Origin: Heterohyrax brucei
Taxonomy: Eukaryota > Chordata > Mammalia > Hyracoidea > Procaviidae
Length of the DNA stretch: 64,000 bases
Direction: 5' to 3'
Assembly: GCA_028571685.1 (NCBI GenBank)
Contig: CM053144.1
Coordinates: 98,424,171 to 98,488,170, forward strand
Positions 11,016-21,985 of the stretch are shown piece by piece (the stretch's first letter is position 1; each line of letters begins with the position of its first letter). Made by a program: the position numbers and the translations under genes. The notes beneath the pieces were generated by a model that ran no database searches, was not told where the DNA came from, and was given only the letters and a program-made list of their open reading frames with translations.

Positions 11016-11847
11016 ATGAATCCCCAAAAGGGATCTTTAGGAGAATATTTCTTGCCTTCAAGCAGACAGAATTCAATCTACCAGATGAGCCCCCATAGCA
11101 AAGAAAATCCAGAACACTACTCAACAGTACTAAGCCAAGATATTTTGGAGCCTAAAGCAAAGGAAAAATCAGTAATACTGATCCCTCCTTTATTTAAAAT
11201 TTTGATGCTTTGTTTATTATGGATTTTTGCATTAATTTTCAATTTTTAAACACTGCATTGAAACATTATTTATCTTGATCACTGACTTTTTTGATGCACT
11301 CGTAAATTTTGCCTCTGGAGTGAATGCCTCACTGACCTCACTCCTATCTCAGCCCTGAAATACTCTTAATTAGGTGGATAGTAGCTTTAGGATTCCAGGC
11401 AATTTGCCCACTCTCAGCACAAAACTAAACTTTCAAACATCTAGCTCAACATAAATCCAGACCCAGTAAGTGGTTAAGATGACTAGAACAAAGCCTTTAT
11501 GCAAGAACACTGGAAGACGCTGGTCTTCTATTTCAGTGATGAACCAGAGTGTTAAATAAGGAAATAAAAGCAAAAGTTCAGTCTTATAAGACCCATGCCC
11601 ACAGGGAAGAGAGACAAAAATGGTCAGGAATGCCAAAGTCAAAGGCTGCAGATGCAGCCAGGATCATCCCTGGAGTGATGGAAAGAAGTTCATTGGCTGT
11701 AAGAGTTTCTTTCAGGTTGCACCAGACAGTAGACTGAGGCTGTAGCTACACTTCCTGCCCTGGTCAGCAGTGGTCCATAAAATCTGGAAGCTCTAGATCA
11801 ATAAAGACCATCCATCAGTAAATACAGCAATGGGTATAGGAGCAGAA
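11016..11847. other. Unassigned DNA
   Basis: No convincing gene or repeat. The interval separates the L2 remnant from a SINE-rich stretch. Confidence 0.35.
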
Positions 11848-12000
11848 GCTCTGGGCATGGTAGTTAAGTGCTATGGCTGCTAACCAAAAAAGCCAGCAGT
11901 TCAAATCTCCAAGCACTCCTTGGAAACTCTATGGAGCAGTTCTTCCCTGTCCTATAGGGTTTCTATGTGTCCGAATCAACTCAACAGCAGTGGGTTATAG
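11848..12000 (+). mobile_element. AfroSINE-type SINE
   Basis: Contains 'tagttaagtgctatggctgc', 'actccttggaaactctatgg', 'tcctatagggtttctatgtg' and the tail 'caactcaacagcagtgggtt'. The 5' head is slightly eroded. Confidence 0.85.
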
Positions 12001-12028
12001 AAGGAGACACGGCTGACAAAGACTGAGT

Positions 12029-12475
12029 TATGGATTAAACTGTATCCCCCGATATTACATGTCGAAGTTCTAACCCTTGATACTTGTGAATGTGACCTTG
12101 TTTGGTAACAGGGTGTTTGAAGATGTTATCAGTTAACATCAGGTCATACTGTAGTAGGGTGAGTCCTAATCTAAGTGGTCTTCTCATAGAAGAGAAGAAC
12201 ACAGACACAGAAGGAAGACAGCCAAATGGAGACAAGGACAGACACTGGAGTGATCCACAAGCCAAGGAACGCTAACGGTCCCTGGCTATCACCAGAAGCT
12301 AAAAGAACAGCATGCAGTGGATTCTCCCTCAGAACCGTAAGGGGGAATCAACACGGCCAATATCCTGAATTCAGATTCCTAGCTTCCAAAACTATGAAAC
12401 AATAAATTTGTTCCTATAAGCACCAGATGGTGGTACTTGGTTTACTGCTGACCCCTAGGAAACAAGTACACATAA
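12029..12475 (+). mobile_element. MaLR (MLT1-like) LTR
   Basis: The order of landmarks is that of MLT1/MaLR LTRs: 'attaaactgtatcccccga', 'gtcgaagttctaaccctt', 'gaatgtgaccttgtttgg', 'acagacacagaaggaagaca', 'ttcctagcttccaaaactat', 'gaaacaataaatttgttcc', and an end near 'ctaggaaacaagtaca'. The AATAAA is the LTR polyadenylation signal. Confidence 0.65.
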
Positions 12476-12540
12476 AATTATCCTTCCTAAGTTTGGAGAA
12501 TTTTTTTTAGTATCTCCAAAGAAGGTAGCATTAGCCCTTA

Positions 12541-13118
12541 TTACAGGTTGAATTGCAGCCACCAAGAAGGTATGTTCAAGTTCTAACTACTAGTAGTTGT
12601 GAATGCGACCTTATTTGGAAACAGCATCTTTTCAGGTATAATTACTTAACATGCGGTCACAGTGGAGTTGTCTGGGTCCTAACCCAATGTGACTAACGTC
12701 TTTATGAAAAGAGAAGAGACACAGAGAAGGACACATGAAGACCAAGACAGAATTGGTGTTATCTTGAAACCCTGGTGGGATAGTGGTTAAGTGCTACATC
12801 TGCTAACCATAAGTTCAGTAGTTTGAACCTGCCAGGCACTCCTTGGAAACTCTATGTAGCAGTTCTACTTTGTCCTATCAGGTTACTATGACTCAGAATT
12901 GACTCAACAGCCCTGGGTTTGGTTTTTGCTTTTGGTAGCATAAGCCAAGAAATACCTGGGGCCACCAGAAGCTGGAAGAAATAAGAAAGGAGCTTCTTAG
13001 ACCCCCAGAGACAGCATAGCCCTGCCAACACTCTGAACTTGTTCTAGCTTCCAGAACTGGGAGATAACAAATATACACTATTAAAACAACCCAGTTTATG
13101 GCATTTAATACAGAAGCC
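12541..13118 (+). mobile_element. MaLR (MLT1-like) LTR split by a SINE
   Basis: Left half: 'caggttgaattgcagccacc', 'gaatgcgaccttatttgga', 'gaagagacacagagaaggac'. Right half (from about 12946): 'gctggaagaaataagaaag', 'ctagcttccagaactgggag', 'acaacccagtttatggca'. The two halves join across the SINE at 12764-12945. Confidence 0.65.
12764..12945 (+). mobile_element. SINE nested in the LTR
   Basis: Complete copy from 'gaaaccctggtgggatagtg' through 'ccttggaaactctatgtagc' to 'caacagccctgggtttggtt'. It interrupts an MLT1-like LTR, so it is younger than the LTR. Confidence 0.85.
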
Positions 13119-13140
13119 CTATGAAATTATATACATATGG

Positions 13141-13305
13141 TAAACCCTGATGGCATAGTGGTTAAGTGCTAAGCTGCTAATCCAAACGTTGGCAGTTCAA
13201 GTCCACCAAACAGTCCTCAGAAACTCTATAGGGCAGTTCTATTCTGCCTGATAGGATTGCTACCAGTCAGAACTGACTCAGCAGCAATGGGTTTTTTTAG
13301 TAATT
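13141..13305 (+). mobile_element. AfroSINE-type SINE
   Basis: Head 'aaaccctgatggcatagtgg', middle 'ctatagggcagttctattct', tail 'gactcagcagcaatgggttt'. It lies 20-odd bases beyond the end of the preceding LTR. Confidence 0.85.
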
Positions 13306-13343
13306 AATCAGTAGGAAACTAAGTAATACACTCCCTCATATAC

Positions 13344-13484
13344 GAGCCATGATGCCCAGCAGTTAAGAGCTTGGCTGGAAGTTCACATCCACCAGCTGCT
13401 TCCTGGAAATGCTGTGGGGCAGTGCTACTCTGTCCTATTTGACGACTATGAGTAGGAGGCAACTTGACAGCAGCAGATTTGGGT
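13344..13484 (+). mobile_element. AfroSINE-type SINE, diverged
   Basis: Recognised by 'cagcagttaagagcttggct', 'gtggggcagtgctactctgt' and the tail 'acttgacagcagcagatttg'. Part of the head/middle is missing. Confidence 0.7.
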
Positions 13485-13907
13485 CGGTCATACATGAGAA
13501 TGTCATTCAAGCCCTTTGCAAACTTCTCAATCTATTATTACCACTATAGTTCACAATTTAGAAAAAAATAGTTATAATTTATAATATCCCCCACAAAATG
13601 CAGTGTAGTAAAACTGAAGCATTGAAGTGTTCCCTCCCTCCAGACCTTTATTGATTTTACAACTACAATAGTAAACAGATTTGCAAAGTTATTTCAACTC
13701 ATAGCTGATTATTGCTTTACACCCCTTGACTTTCATTGACAGACTTAGCAGATGGCTCTTTCTTTAATGATTTTTCAAAAAAGATTTCAGTTTTATCCAA
13801 TTAGGGGCAACACTGAGTCCCAAATGACAAGACAGTAACAAAGCCTCTTCAGATTTTGACTTGTGCTTTGCTTATTTGCTTTTCAGAGTTAGCTAAACTC
13901 TACTTAT

Positions 13908-14075
13908 GGAAACCCTGGTAGTGTAGTGGTTAATAACTATGGCTGCTAACCAAAAGGTTGGCAATTCAAATCCAAAAGCTTTCCTTGAAAACTCTATGGG
14001 AGAATTTGACCCTGTTCTATAGGGTCACTATGAGTTGGAATTGATTCCACCACAGTGGGTTTGGGTTTTGGAGAG
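13908..14075 (+). mobile_element. AfroSINE-type SINE
   Basis: Head 'ggaaaccctggtagtgtagt', middle 'ggctgctaaccaaaaggttg', tail 'gattccaccacagtgggttt' and a TTTTGG end. Confidence 0.85.
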
Positions 14076-14369
14076 TAAAATTTATTAACAGATTTTTTTT
14101 CAGGTCACCCTTCAACACTGATTTCAAAACGGTCAACTGCTGTAATCAGAGTTTTTCCAGGTTTTCTAGGCTTCCTAGGTCAATTCTCCTTAATGCCTAG
14201 GTTGATTTGACACCTACCTGTTTGCTTTAACCCAGTCCTCTTCACTAGTGCTTCTGAGGATACTCAATCCATCACTTATTGTCTTTCAAAGTGTTGGTGT
14301 GGGAACTTCAGCTTCACCAATCTGCATGAAAACAATGCTGCTTAACTGATATATCTGTCACCATTAAAA

Positions 14370-14945
14370 TGGATGAACAAGCTGAGTATAGTTCCAACAC
14401 AGAGTACTATACAGCTGTAAGAATCAACAATCGCAACCTCACTCAACAATACAGTGATTCTCAAAAACATCAATTTGGATGAAAGAAGACAGACACCAGG
14501 GGGCTCATACTGTGTGATTCTGATTATAAAAAATACTGAAACAGAAAAAACTAATCTACAAATCAGGATGGGAGTTACTCTTGAGGGACATGCAATGACT
14601 AGAGAGGACAAGAGAGGTCTTCCAGGGGCATAATGTTCTGTTTCTTGATTTGGAGGCTGGTTACATGAGTGTGTTAAATGGGTGAAAATTTATCCAACCA
14701 CACACTAGCGATTTTCCGTGTATATGCCACACCCCATTACCATCAAGTCAATTCCAACTCTTTGCAACCTTATATAACACAGTAGAACTGTTACAGGGTT
14801 TCCAAGGCTGTAAATCTTTATGGAAGCTGACTGCCACATCCGGTCGGTTTAAACTGCTGACCTTCCAGTTAGCAGCCAAGTGCTTAACCACTGTCCACCA
14901 TGGCTCCCTGTATATGCTATACTTCAGTAAAAAGTTTAATGGAAA
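14370..14945 (+). mobile_element. Ancient L1M 3' end, split by a SINE
   Basis: Before the insert: 'ggatgaaagaagacagacac' (end of ORF2 region), 'acagaaaaaactaatctac', 'aatgttctgtttcttgattt', 'ggctggttacatgagtgtgt', all landmarks of L1M 3' ends. After it: 'atactTCagtaaaaagttta' (lower-case in source) closes the UTR. The SINE at 14725 is flanked by similar 'tgtatatgc' strings, its TSD. Confidence 0.6.
14725..14908 (-). mobile_element. SINE (longer subtype) nested in L1M
   Basis: Inverted copy: 'ccatcaagtcaattccaact', 'acagggtttccaaggctgta', 'ttagcagccaagtgcttaac'. The extra 'gtaaatctttatggaagctg' middle marks the longer SINE subtype. Confidence 0.85.
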
Positions 14946-15179
14946 TAATAATAATATTGTTGCCAACATGCCACTTCCTGGGTAGGGAGAGAGTCAAAGA
15001 CAGAGAAATACAGCTGGTAACTCCACTGAGCAGGGAACCTGAGGCAACCCTGATCCCTCACAGAAAACCTATGGCCAAGATGCAATCATTATCAATACTT
15101 TGTAAACATCTAGGAGGGTACAGGTAGATAATAGAGGAGGGTTATATGGAAGAAGAAACAAGTTTAAATATAAACGACA

Positions 15180-15352
15180 TCCAAAACCCCAAACCACTGC
15201 TGACTCATAGTGACTATCCCAATGGGTTACTAGGGTGTAATCTTTAAGAAAGCAGAATGCTACATCTTCCTCCAGAGGAGCAGCTGGTAGATTTAAATCA
15301 CTGACCTTTTGGTGGCAGCCAAGCACTCAACCACTCTTCCACCAGTGCTCCT
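15180..15352 (-). mobile_element. SINE (longer subtype)
   Basis: Inverted copy with 'ctgactcatagtgactatcc', 'gtgtaatctttaagaaagca', 'gaccttttggtggcagccaa' and 'accactcttccaccagtgct'. Confidence 0.8.
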
Positions 15353-15787
15353 TTCTAAAGCCCACCGGGCCTCCCCTCACTGGCTGCTTATTGGAGCTCT
15401 TCTTCCTTAACCTTAGCCTGCCTGCCACCTGCTGGGACTTAGTCTTCCTCAGGTTCAAGAACTGCCCCAGACAGTTACTTCCTCAAGTTCCAAGCTCTGA
15501 CTCCCTCCTCTTAATCCTGACCCTCAAAAGAAGCCTAAACACAGATAATATCACAGCGATCTTTTCATCTAGGAAAACTACCCTTTTTGCTTTATTACAC
15601 AGGGTCTTAACCCCTTCTACCCAGACTAGGCTCCAGACTTTACTTCTGCATAACCAAAGGATCAATTAGTGTATTCCCAAAGAAGCTGCTCACCTTCGAG
15701 ACAAATGGTGGTACAAGTCCTCCAATACAGAAACTGCTACAGGTTGCTTTTTAAATAGCAATATCTTGATGCCTGAGACACTATAGC
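15353..15787. other. Unassigned DNA
   Basis: Pyrimidine-biased + strand with a 92-codon frame (15391-15669) that has no family features. I see nothing else. Confidence 0.35.
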
Positions 15788-16189
15788 CAAAGGAGCCAAG
15801 GTAGTACAAGGTTTAAGCACTTGACTGCTAAATGAAAGATTGGCAGTTTGAGCATATCCTGAGACACCACGGGAAAAACACCTGGTGATTTGCTTCCATA
15901 GGAACTCCAAAAAAACAAATCCATTGTCATTGAATGGATTATAACTCACAGTGACTCCACAGGACAGAGTATAACTACCTCCAAGGATGTGTGAAATTTC
16001 CCCCATGGAGTGGCTAGTGGGTTTGAACTTCTAACCTTTCTGTTAGTAGCTGAGCACTTAACTACTGTGCCACCAGGAATCCCCATAGAGATTACAGCCT
16101 AGAAAATTCTAGGGAGCAGTTCTACTCTATCACGTAGAGTCACTGTGAGTCAAACATCAACTTGATGAGACCTAACAGCAACAACACAC
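15788..16189 (+). mobile_element. SINE with RTE tail, split by an inverted SINE
   Basis: The left part runs from 'aggagccaaggtagtacaag' to 'gatttgcttccatag'. The right part starts 'catagagattacagcctaga' at 16084 and ends 'atgagacctaacagcaacaa'. The shared 'catag' at both edges is the likely target duplication. Confidence 0.75.
15903..16083 (-). mobile_element. SINE nested in opposite orientation
   Basis: Inverted copy: 'ggattataactcacagtgac', 'ggcTagtgggtttgaacttc' (lower-case in source), 'gcacttaactactgtgccac'. It is inserted head-to-tail against the host SINE, so the transcript could fold on itself. Confidence 0.8.
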
Positions 16190-16586
16190 TATATCCCGCC
16201 ACTGTTAACTTAATATGAATATATAAATTGTCAAATATAAAATTATGAAAGACTACTTTGTGCTTGATCTGTGTAAAAAAAAAAAAAAAACTCATTCTGA
16301 TCAGTTACCTCGAACTCACACAGACCCCATGTGAAAAGGTATAGGAGAATTTTTTTTTTTTTTAATGTATGTCACCCCATATTGGTGGAAAGCCAGTTTG
16401 TAAAGTAAGCACTTTTTTTTTTCTTTATCAACTCTTTCATTCAGCATGCCAAAGAAGCATTTTTCTTCACCAAAATGCTGAATATTCAGAGTACAGATGC
16501 TGAGGAATCTTAGATTTTTAGAGTGGAAACTAACAGTTAAGTCTCTGAGAAATACAGTTATATTTAGAGATTAGCTGATAAAAGAA

Positions 16587-16750
16587 TCAGAGCCCTGATG
16601 GTACAGTTGTTAAATGCTATGGCTACTAACCATAAAGTCAGCAGTTCCAATCTACCAGCCACTCCTTGGCAACTCTATGGGGTAGTCTACTCTGTTCTTT
16701 AGGGTTACTGTGAATGAAACTGATTCATTGGCAACAGTTTGAGGTTTGTT
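16587..16750 (+). mobile_element. AfroSINE-type SINE
   Basis: Head 'agccctgatggtacagttgt', middle 'ccactccttggcaactctat', tail 'gattcattggcaacagtttg'. Confidence 0.8.
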
Positions 16751-17197
16751 CATTTGTTTTGATAAGAGAAATGAGAAAAATGTAAAATAACACAAAGTAA
16801 AGACTGTTGAAGAAAGGCAGAAACAATGCCTTCAGGAAACTGAACATTTCGAGACCTAACTATACTGGTAATGACAGAAGCTGCTGAAAAATAATCTTCA
16901 TAAAGTAAAATCATGATTCCCATGCAAACATAAAATAAACCAAATATCAACAATTTTAACTCATTATTTAATGAGGGAACCATTAAGATGTTAAAACGCA
17001 TTCAAAGTGCATTTGAGGAGCTTGGTATTTATATCAGTAAGGGAAAGGTAAGATGAGATTTCCAGGTAATTACAATATCCTATACCATAACCTTTAAGGT
17101 TTACCTTCCCACTAAATAGAAATTATTTGCATCTCAAAAATCTACACATTTATCTCTACTTGTATGAAGTTGTCAATATGTTTTGTTACATATGTTA
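16751..17197. other. Unassigned DNA
   Basis: No repeat or gene recognised between the SINE and the RTE fragment. Confidence 0.35.
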
Positions 17198-17205
17198 AGT
17201 TAAAT

Positions 17206-17448
17206 GGAGAAAGGATTAAGGTTGTCAAGGATTTCATTTTATTTGGGTCCACAATCAACACCCATGGAAACCGCAGTGAAGAAATCAAAAGACACATTGC
17301 ATTGGGAAAACCTGCTGCCAAAAACCTCTTTAAAGTATTGGAAAGTAATCATACCACCTTAAAGACTAAACTGTGCCTGACCCAAGCCATGGTATTTTCA
17401 ATTGCATCATACACACGTAAAAGCTGGACAAAGAACAAAGAAGACTGA
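17206..17448 (+). pseudogene. RTE ORF, C-terminal reverse transcriptase remnant
   Basis: The frame reads 'IKVVKDFILFGSTINTHGNR', then 'SEEIKRHIALGKPAAKNLFK' and 'LKTKLCLTQAMVFSIASYTR', which matches the post-palm region of RTE/BovB reverse transcriptases (pattern VxDFxFLGSxI...EIKRRI...KxxLxxAMVFPVxxYGCESWT). The catalytic FADD region would lie upstream and is absent. A stop follows at 17446-17448, after which coding similarity continues only out of frame. Confidence 0.8.
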
Positions 17449-17854
17449 AGAACTGATGCCTTTGAATTGTGGTGTTGGAGAAGAATGTCGACTATACCAT
17501 GAACGGCCAAAAGAACAGACAGATCTGTTCTGAAGGTAGTACCACCAGAGTGTTCCTTGGAAGCAGAGATGGCAAGATTGCATATTACTGACTATGGATA
17601 TGCTGTCACGAAGGATCAGTCCCTGGAGAAGGACATCATGCATGATAGAGTGCAGGACATCATGCATGGTAGAGTGCAGGGTCAGTGAAAAAGAGGAAGA
17701 CCCTCAATGAGATGGAGTAACACAGTGGCTACAACAATGGGTTTAAGCATAAAAATGACTGTGGACACGGCACAAGACCAGGCAGTGCTTCGTTTCGTTG
17801 TGCATAGGGTCACTAGAGTTGGAACCGACTTAGTGGAACCTAACAACAACATTG
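17206..17854 (+). mobile_element. 5'-truncated RTE/BovB-like LINE
   Basis: A 650-bp copy of the RTE 3' end: C-terminal ORF region, then 'ggatcagtccctggagaagg', 'gaagaccctcaatgagatgg', and the 'acttagtggaacctaacaac' tail. 'agttaaat' at 17198-17205 and 17855-17862 gives an 8-bp TSD, although the first may partly be RTE sequence. A 24-bp unit is tandemly doubled at 17631-17678. Confidence 0.8.
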
Positions 17855-17879
17855 AGTTAAATAAAACTACATATTATAC

Positions 17880-18105
17880 ATACAACCTTTTATATGTGAG
17901 AGTGTGTATATACATATGTATTTTTAATATGTGTATATATATGGTTAAAACCATACATACATTATATGTGCGTGTATGTGTGTGTGTATGTGTGTGTATA
18001 TATACACACGGTTAACATATATATATGGTTAAAATACATACATTATATATATACTATATATAACATATATTATACATATGTATTATATATGTATGGTTAA
18101 GAAAC
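17880..18105. repeat. Compound TA/TG microsatellite
   Basis: Alternating purine-pyrimidine sequence: 'tgtgcgtgtatgtgtgtgtg', 'tatatatacacacggtt', 'atatatactatatataacat'. The string 'atggttaa' recurs at about 17941, 18023 and 18090 between TA-rich pieces. Confidence 0.8.
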
Positions 18106-18842
18106 AGTAGAAGCCCATACTTCATGAAAAGAACACTCAGTAATCTCTTTTGCTTTATCCAAGGTCCAGGTAATTGTTCTGATGAAGGCACCTAAAGTGT
18201 GTGATTCTGATAAAGAAACCTGGCCAACACCTTTTGCCGAAAGCAATGAAAAGCACAGCAGAACCTAAACCTTGGCTCTCAACAGCATCACTTCACAAAT
18301 TAAATCCACTACATTGACTCATCCACTACAAGGACTCATCAGACTCTTCTTTTGCCCAAGATTGTGCTATAGTGAACCAAATACTGATTGAAACACATGA
18401 ATGAAAATCATTATATTACATCGAGATTTGAATTGTCACAAGATGCGCTTGTATCTAATCACTAGACCTCCTGACTTTTCAGTTTGTCACCTGTGAAATT
18501 AGGATAAAACTCCAGTCACAGATTAGCAGTAAGGATTCAGCCAGCCAGTCCATGTTCTCTGGAGACTTTAAGGCTCTAAAAGGAGTCTTTTCTAACAATG
18601 TTGCTCTAATGATCTCATTAAATAAAGTACTCTAAAACTGAAAAACATCGCTCTTTGGAGTAACATGCTTTTGTGGCCATTTTTACTACTGAAAACAGAA
18701 ATATATCAGAGTATGAGTTTATTATGACACCGGGAGAGACAAACCATAAAGTAAGCACTCAGTTCTCTCCCACTCCCTACCCTCAAAACACTACTACCAT
18801 TTAGCTTTTATTTCAGATGAAATGAGTGAAAATAATCATCCA
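18106..18842. other. Unique DNA with a possible MIR core
   Basis: About 18470-18550 ('cagtttgtcacctgtgaaat' then 'taggataaaactcc') resembles the MIR 'cagtttcctcatctgtaaaatggg' core on the + strand. The remainder is unassigned. Confidence 0.35.
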
Positions 18843-19006
18843 ACCAAACCAAAAATTCATTGCCGGTGAGTGAATTCCAACTCATAGTGACCCCAAAGAC
18901 AAAAGAGAACCGCCCAACAGAGTTTCCAAGGAGCACCTGGCAGATCTGAACAGCCAACCTTTTCTGGTTAGCAGCTGTAGCACTTAATTACTACACCGTT
19001 AGGATT
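18843..19006 (-). mobile_element. AfroSINE-type SINE
   Basis: Inverted copy: 'attccaactcatagtgaccc', 'agagtttccaaggagcacct', 'gtagcacttaattactacac'. Confidence 0.85.
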
Positions 19007-19224
19007 TCCAAAATAATCACCAAGCTTTAAAAAATTGTACAAAATATCGAAGTTATTTTAGAGAAAGCTCCTTTTCTGATTTTCTCTGTAATTCCAGGAT
19101 TTAGATACACAATATATATTTGTGACATAAATGAATGTCATCCAAAAAAAGAAAAAAACTGTGGGAAGAAACAGGTATACTGCTAATTCATGTGCTGACT
19201 GTGTATGATTCTACTCTCAAAATG

Positions 19225-19735
19225 ACATTCTCAAAATGACACAGGTATAGAGATGGAAAACAGATACAGTGGTTGCCAGGGATTAGCAATGGTTGGGGAA
19301 GTGCAGGTGTGAATATAAATGTGCAGTATGAGGCAGATCTTTATGGTGATGAAATAGTTACTCAATTGCAGTGGTGACTATGTGGGTCCACACATACGAC
19401 ACAATGGTACACACACTGTACCAATGCCAATTTCTTGGTTTTGATATACTATCCCTGAAACCATGGTGTCGTAGTGGTTAAGTGATATATCTGTGAACCA
19501 GAAAAGGTCAGCACTTCAAATCAGCCATGTTCTCCTTGGAAACTTTGTGGGATAGTTCTACTCTGTGCATACAATTGTTATGAGTGGATTCAATTTGATG
19601 GCAATGGTTTATTTATTTATTTTTAATATATAAATGTAACCATTAGGGGAAACTGAGAAAAAGATATAAAAACTTCTCTTCATTGCTTTTGTCACTTCTG
19701 GTAAATATATAATGATTTTTTAAGTCTATAATCTT
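19225..19735 (+). mobile_element. Ancient L1M 3'UTR, split by a SINE
   Basis: Landmarks 'cagtggttgccagggattag', 'ggtgatgaaatagttactca', 'ttggttttgatatacta', then after the SINE 'aaatgtaaccattaggggaa' and 'actgagaaaaagatataaa'. These follow the L1ME-type 3'UTR order. Confidence 0.6.
19455..19620 (+). mobile_element. SINE nested in L1M 3'UTR
   Basis: Head 'gaaaccatggtgtcgtagtg', middle 'ctccttggaaactttgtggg', tail 'atttgatggcaatggtttat'. Confidence 0.8.
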
Positions 19736-20399
19736 TTTTTTTAATGAAGAGCACTTAGAAGAGAAGGTAGTCCAACCATCTTTAACCTCTCTCTGTATCT
19801 GTGTATTAAAAGCTATTCTTAGAAGTGAAAAAATACATAGAATTCTAAGTCTACACCTCTGGTAGGAATTTTTTCTTCAGTTATAAAGTGATAAATCTAA
19901 ACCCACTTGATTTTTCTGCCTGAGATGAATGTTGTTCTACAACTTAACATGTTTAAAACTAAGCTTATCATCTCCCTCAGAATGTCACCCCCCGCCACTT
20001 CTCAGTCTAAGCAAATGGCATTACCATCCACTTAATAAATATGCCTTCTTCTTACTTGCAACATTTTATTTATTCCCCAACCCATCTTCTACTAGTTTAC
20101 CTCTTTAATACATTTACCTCAGTCCCCTCCTCTCCACTCCTCATTCACTTGCTTTAGTTAAGGTGTTCTTATTTTTGTCACGGACAATTACGATTAATGG
20201 CACCTTGGCCTGTCATCCTAGTTTTTTCTGGATTATTCAGCCCGCTGCCTTCAGAGCCCTGTATAGGCAACACAAAGACAATCAGTCTCGTTGTTATTGT
20301 GTCACACTTCAATTTAACAAGATAATGCTTCACCCAGTGCAGCACAATGGATTGCTTTCATATGGACCTTTTCATCATAGTCTTGTAACTCTCACCAAA
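19736..20399. other. Unassigned DNA
   Basis: No family recognised. The 3' portion (from about 20160) may belong to the LTR-like block that follows. Confidence 0.3.
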
Positions 20400-21150
20400 T
20401 GATTCAGTGGGATTATGCAAATAAAGTGCTTGTGGTCCACCAAGGTGATTGGATAGCTTGCTAATAACGCAAATAAGGTACATGGCACACCACTAATTAT
20501 GAGACCATGCAAATAAGGAATATGAAACTCTAACAAGAGGATTGGTCAGTTTTACCATTCCACCAGGCTTACAAGGAGACATAGAGAGGCCGGGGGGGGG
20601 GGGGAGGGGGGGAGTTGCTGTAACACAAAAGAAAAGGAGAGATGACATGGTGCAGCAATGAAAAGAACAATAGTAGTGCAGTTCCCAGGAACTAGGAGAC
20701 CAGCGGATTGCTACGCTGGTGCTTGCTGATCCACAGTGCTACAATCCTTGTACCAATTGCCCAGGCAGGGTAGAGGTGAGGCTAAGAGGCCTGCCTGTGG
20801 GCACAGCTGAGAAGAAGTTATCCTGATTGAAGAACTATATATTAAATCATTTCTGACCCTGAGTTCTACCCTGTTATTTCCATAACAAGCCCCCAAATCA
20901 TCAGCATTGTCTGAGTTCTGTGGGGTCATTGCCATGAATCATTGAACCCGAGAGAAGTAGAGAGGGATATGGCAGGGATGGCTGGTGCTGGAATTGCTGA
21001 GATGGTTGAGAGGGGAAGTACGTCTGCCCTTAGTTTCATAAGAATCAGCCTCAGGCTGCTGAAGCTGGCAATGATTCTCCTTCTACTTTGTAAAGTTAGA
21101 AGAAGTCAGACATCCCCTCCTGCCACATTATTTTTACACCCAACTTGATC
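20400..21150 (+). other. LTR-like block with octamer and CCAAT motifs
   Basis: Three octamer-like sites occur at 20415-20422 (ATGCAAAT), 20467-20474 (ACGCAAAT) and 20507-20514 (ATGCAAAT), each followed by AAGG/AAGT. Two inverted CCAAT boxes (GATTGG) lie near 20451 and 20541. A G-run interrupted once by A follows at 20592-20613. Downstream 'tgcctgtgggcacagctgag' and 'tgttatttccataacaagcc' look like an organised element. I cannot name the family; an ERV LTR is the most likely reading. Frames at 20942-21148 and 20711-20935 show no domain. Confidence 0.4.
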
Positions 21151-21766
21151 ACTCGTATTTTAAATCAATTGACTTTAAGATACTCTCGCCTAAAAGAAAA
21201 TTATTTTTCCCAAAAGAAATATTTTTTCAGTTCTGATAATTTCTCAAGACATAGGATCTCTATGACAGGAAATGAGTGCTGATGAAATGCTCCAGATATC
21301 ATAAACCAAAGATAATTACCTTCATGTTTGTACTGAACATGTTTGGATTATCTGCCTAACTCATACTTTTTAAGAACTCCCTTGCCCCATGGAAAGGGGC
21401 AGATGCCACAGCCACATTCATACTGCTCAACTTTGGTTGATCAGCTTCTTCAAAGAAACTGCAACCACAGTTTGGAATGCAATACCGATTGGAACCTTGT
21501 TTAAGGGAGGCCAGTTAGTTACTCTTGGGAAACTAGAACTTGAGACTGAAAGACGATCATCAGTCTCTGCTGGGCTCTTGAGCTAGGATTATAGAAAACA
21601 GACATGAATGAGACAGATAATAAGAAAAGAACAGAGATAAGAGACAACATGATCTTGAAGAGCAGACAGTAAATCTCATTTATCCCCTTTCCATTTTCTA
21701 GATCCAGTCCATAGATCCTCTCAGCACTTTCTGCCGTTGGATTTAAAATATAACCTGATTCTTTAA
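21151..21766. other. Unassigned DNA
   Basis: No gene or repeat recognised. Confidence 0.35.
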
Positions 21767-21985
21767 AATAGTGCCTGGTGGGGCAAGAGGTTAAGTCCTG
21801 AGCTACTAACTGAAAGGTTGATAGTTCAGACCCACAAATAAGCTTCAGAAGTTAAGGCCTGGCAGTCTGGTTTTGAAAGGTCACAGCTGTGAAAATCCTA
21901 TGCATTGTAGTTTTACACTGCACACTTGAGCTCACTGTGAGTTACAATCGACTCGATGGCACCTAACAACAGCAACTTGAGGTAA
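21767..21985 (+). mobile_element. SINE with RTE-type tail
   Basis: Head 'ctggtggggcaagaggttaa', longer middle 'ctggcagtctggttttgaaa', tail 'tcgactcgatggcacctaac'. It is the longest SINE subtype in the window. Confidence 0.8.

Noticed and set aside
10821-11249. 142-codon + frame with hydrophobic ends
   Set aside because: It starts inside an L2 remnant and its composition follows AT-rich noncoding DNA.
13141-13305. tRNA gene from the SINE head (A/B-box-like words)
   Set aside because: The tRNA resemblance is the origin of the SINE head; no cloverleaf can be completed and the body and tail follow directly.
17880-18105. CRISPR-like array
   Set aside because: The repeated 'atggttaa' pieces are part of a TA/TG microsatellite without regular spacers, in a mammalian context.
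20585-20615. G-run as a G-quadruplex promoter element
   Set aside because: A near-homopolymeric G tract may be a polymerase or assembly effect; nothing nearby indicates a gene.
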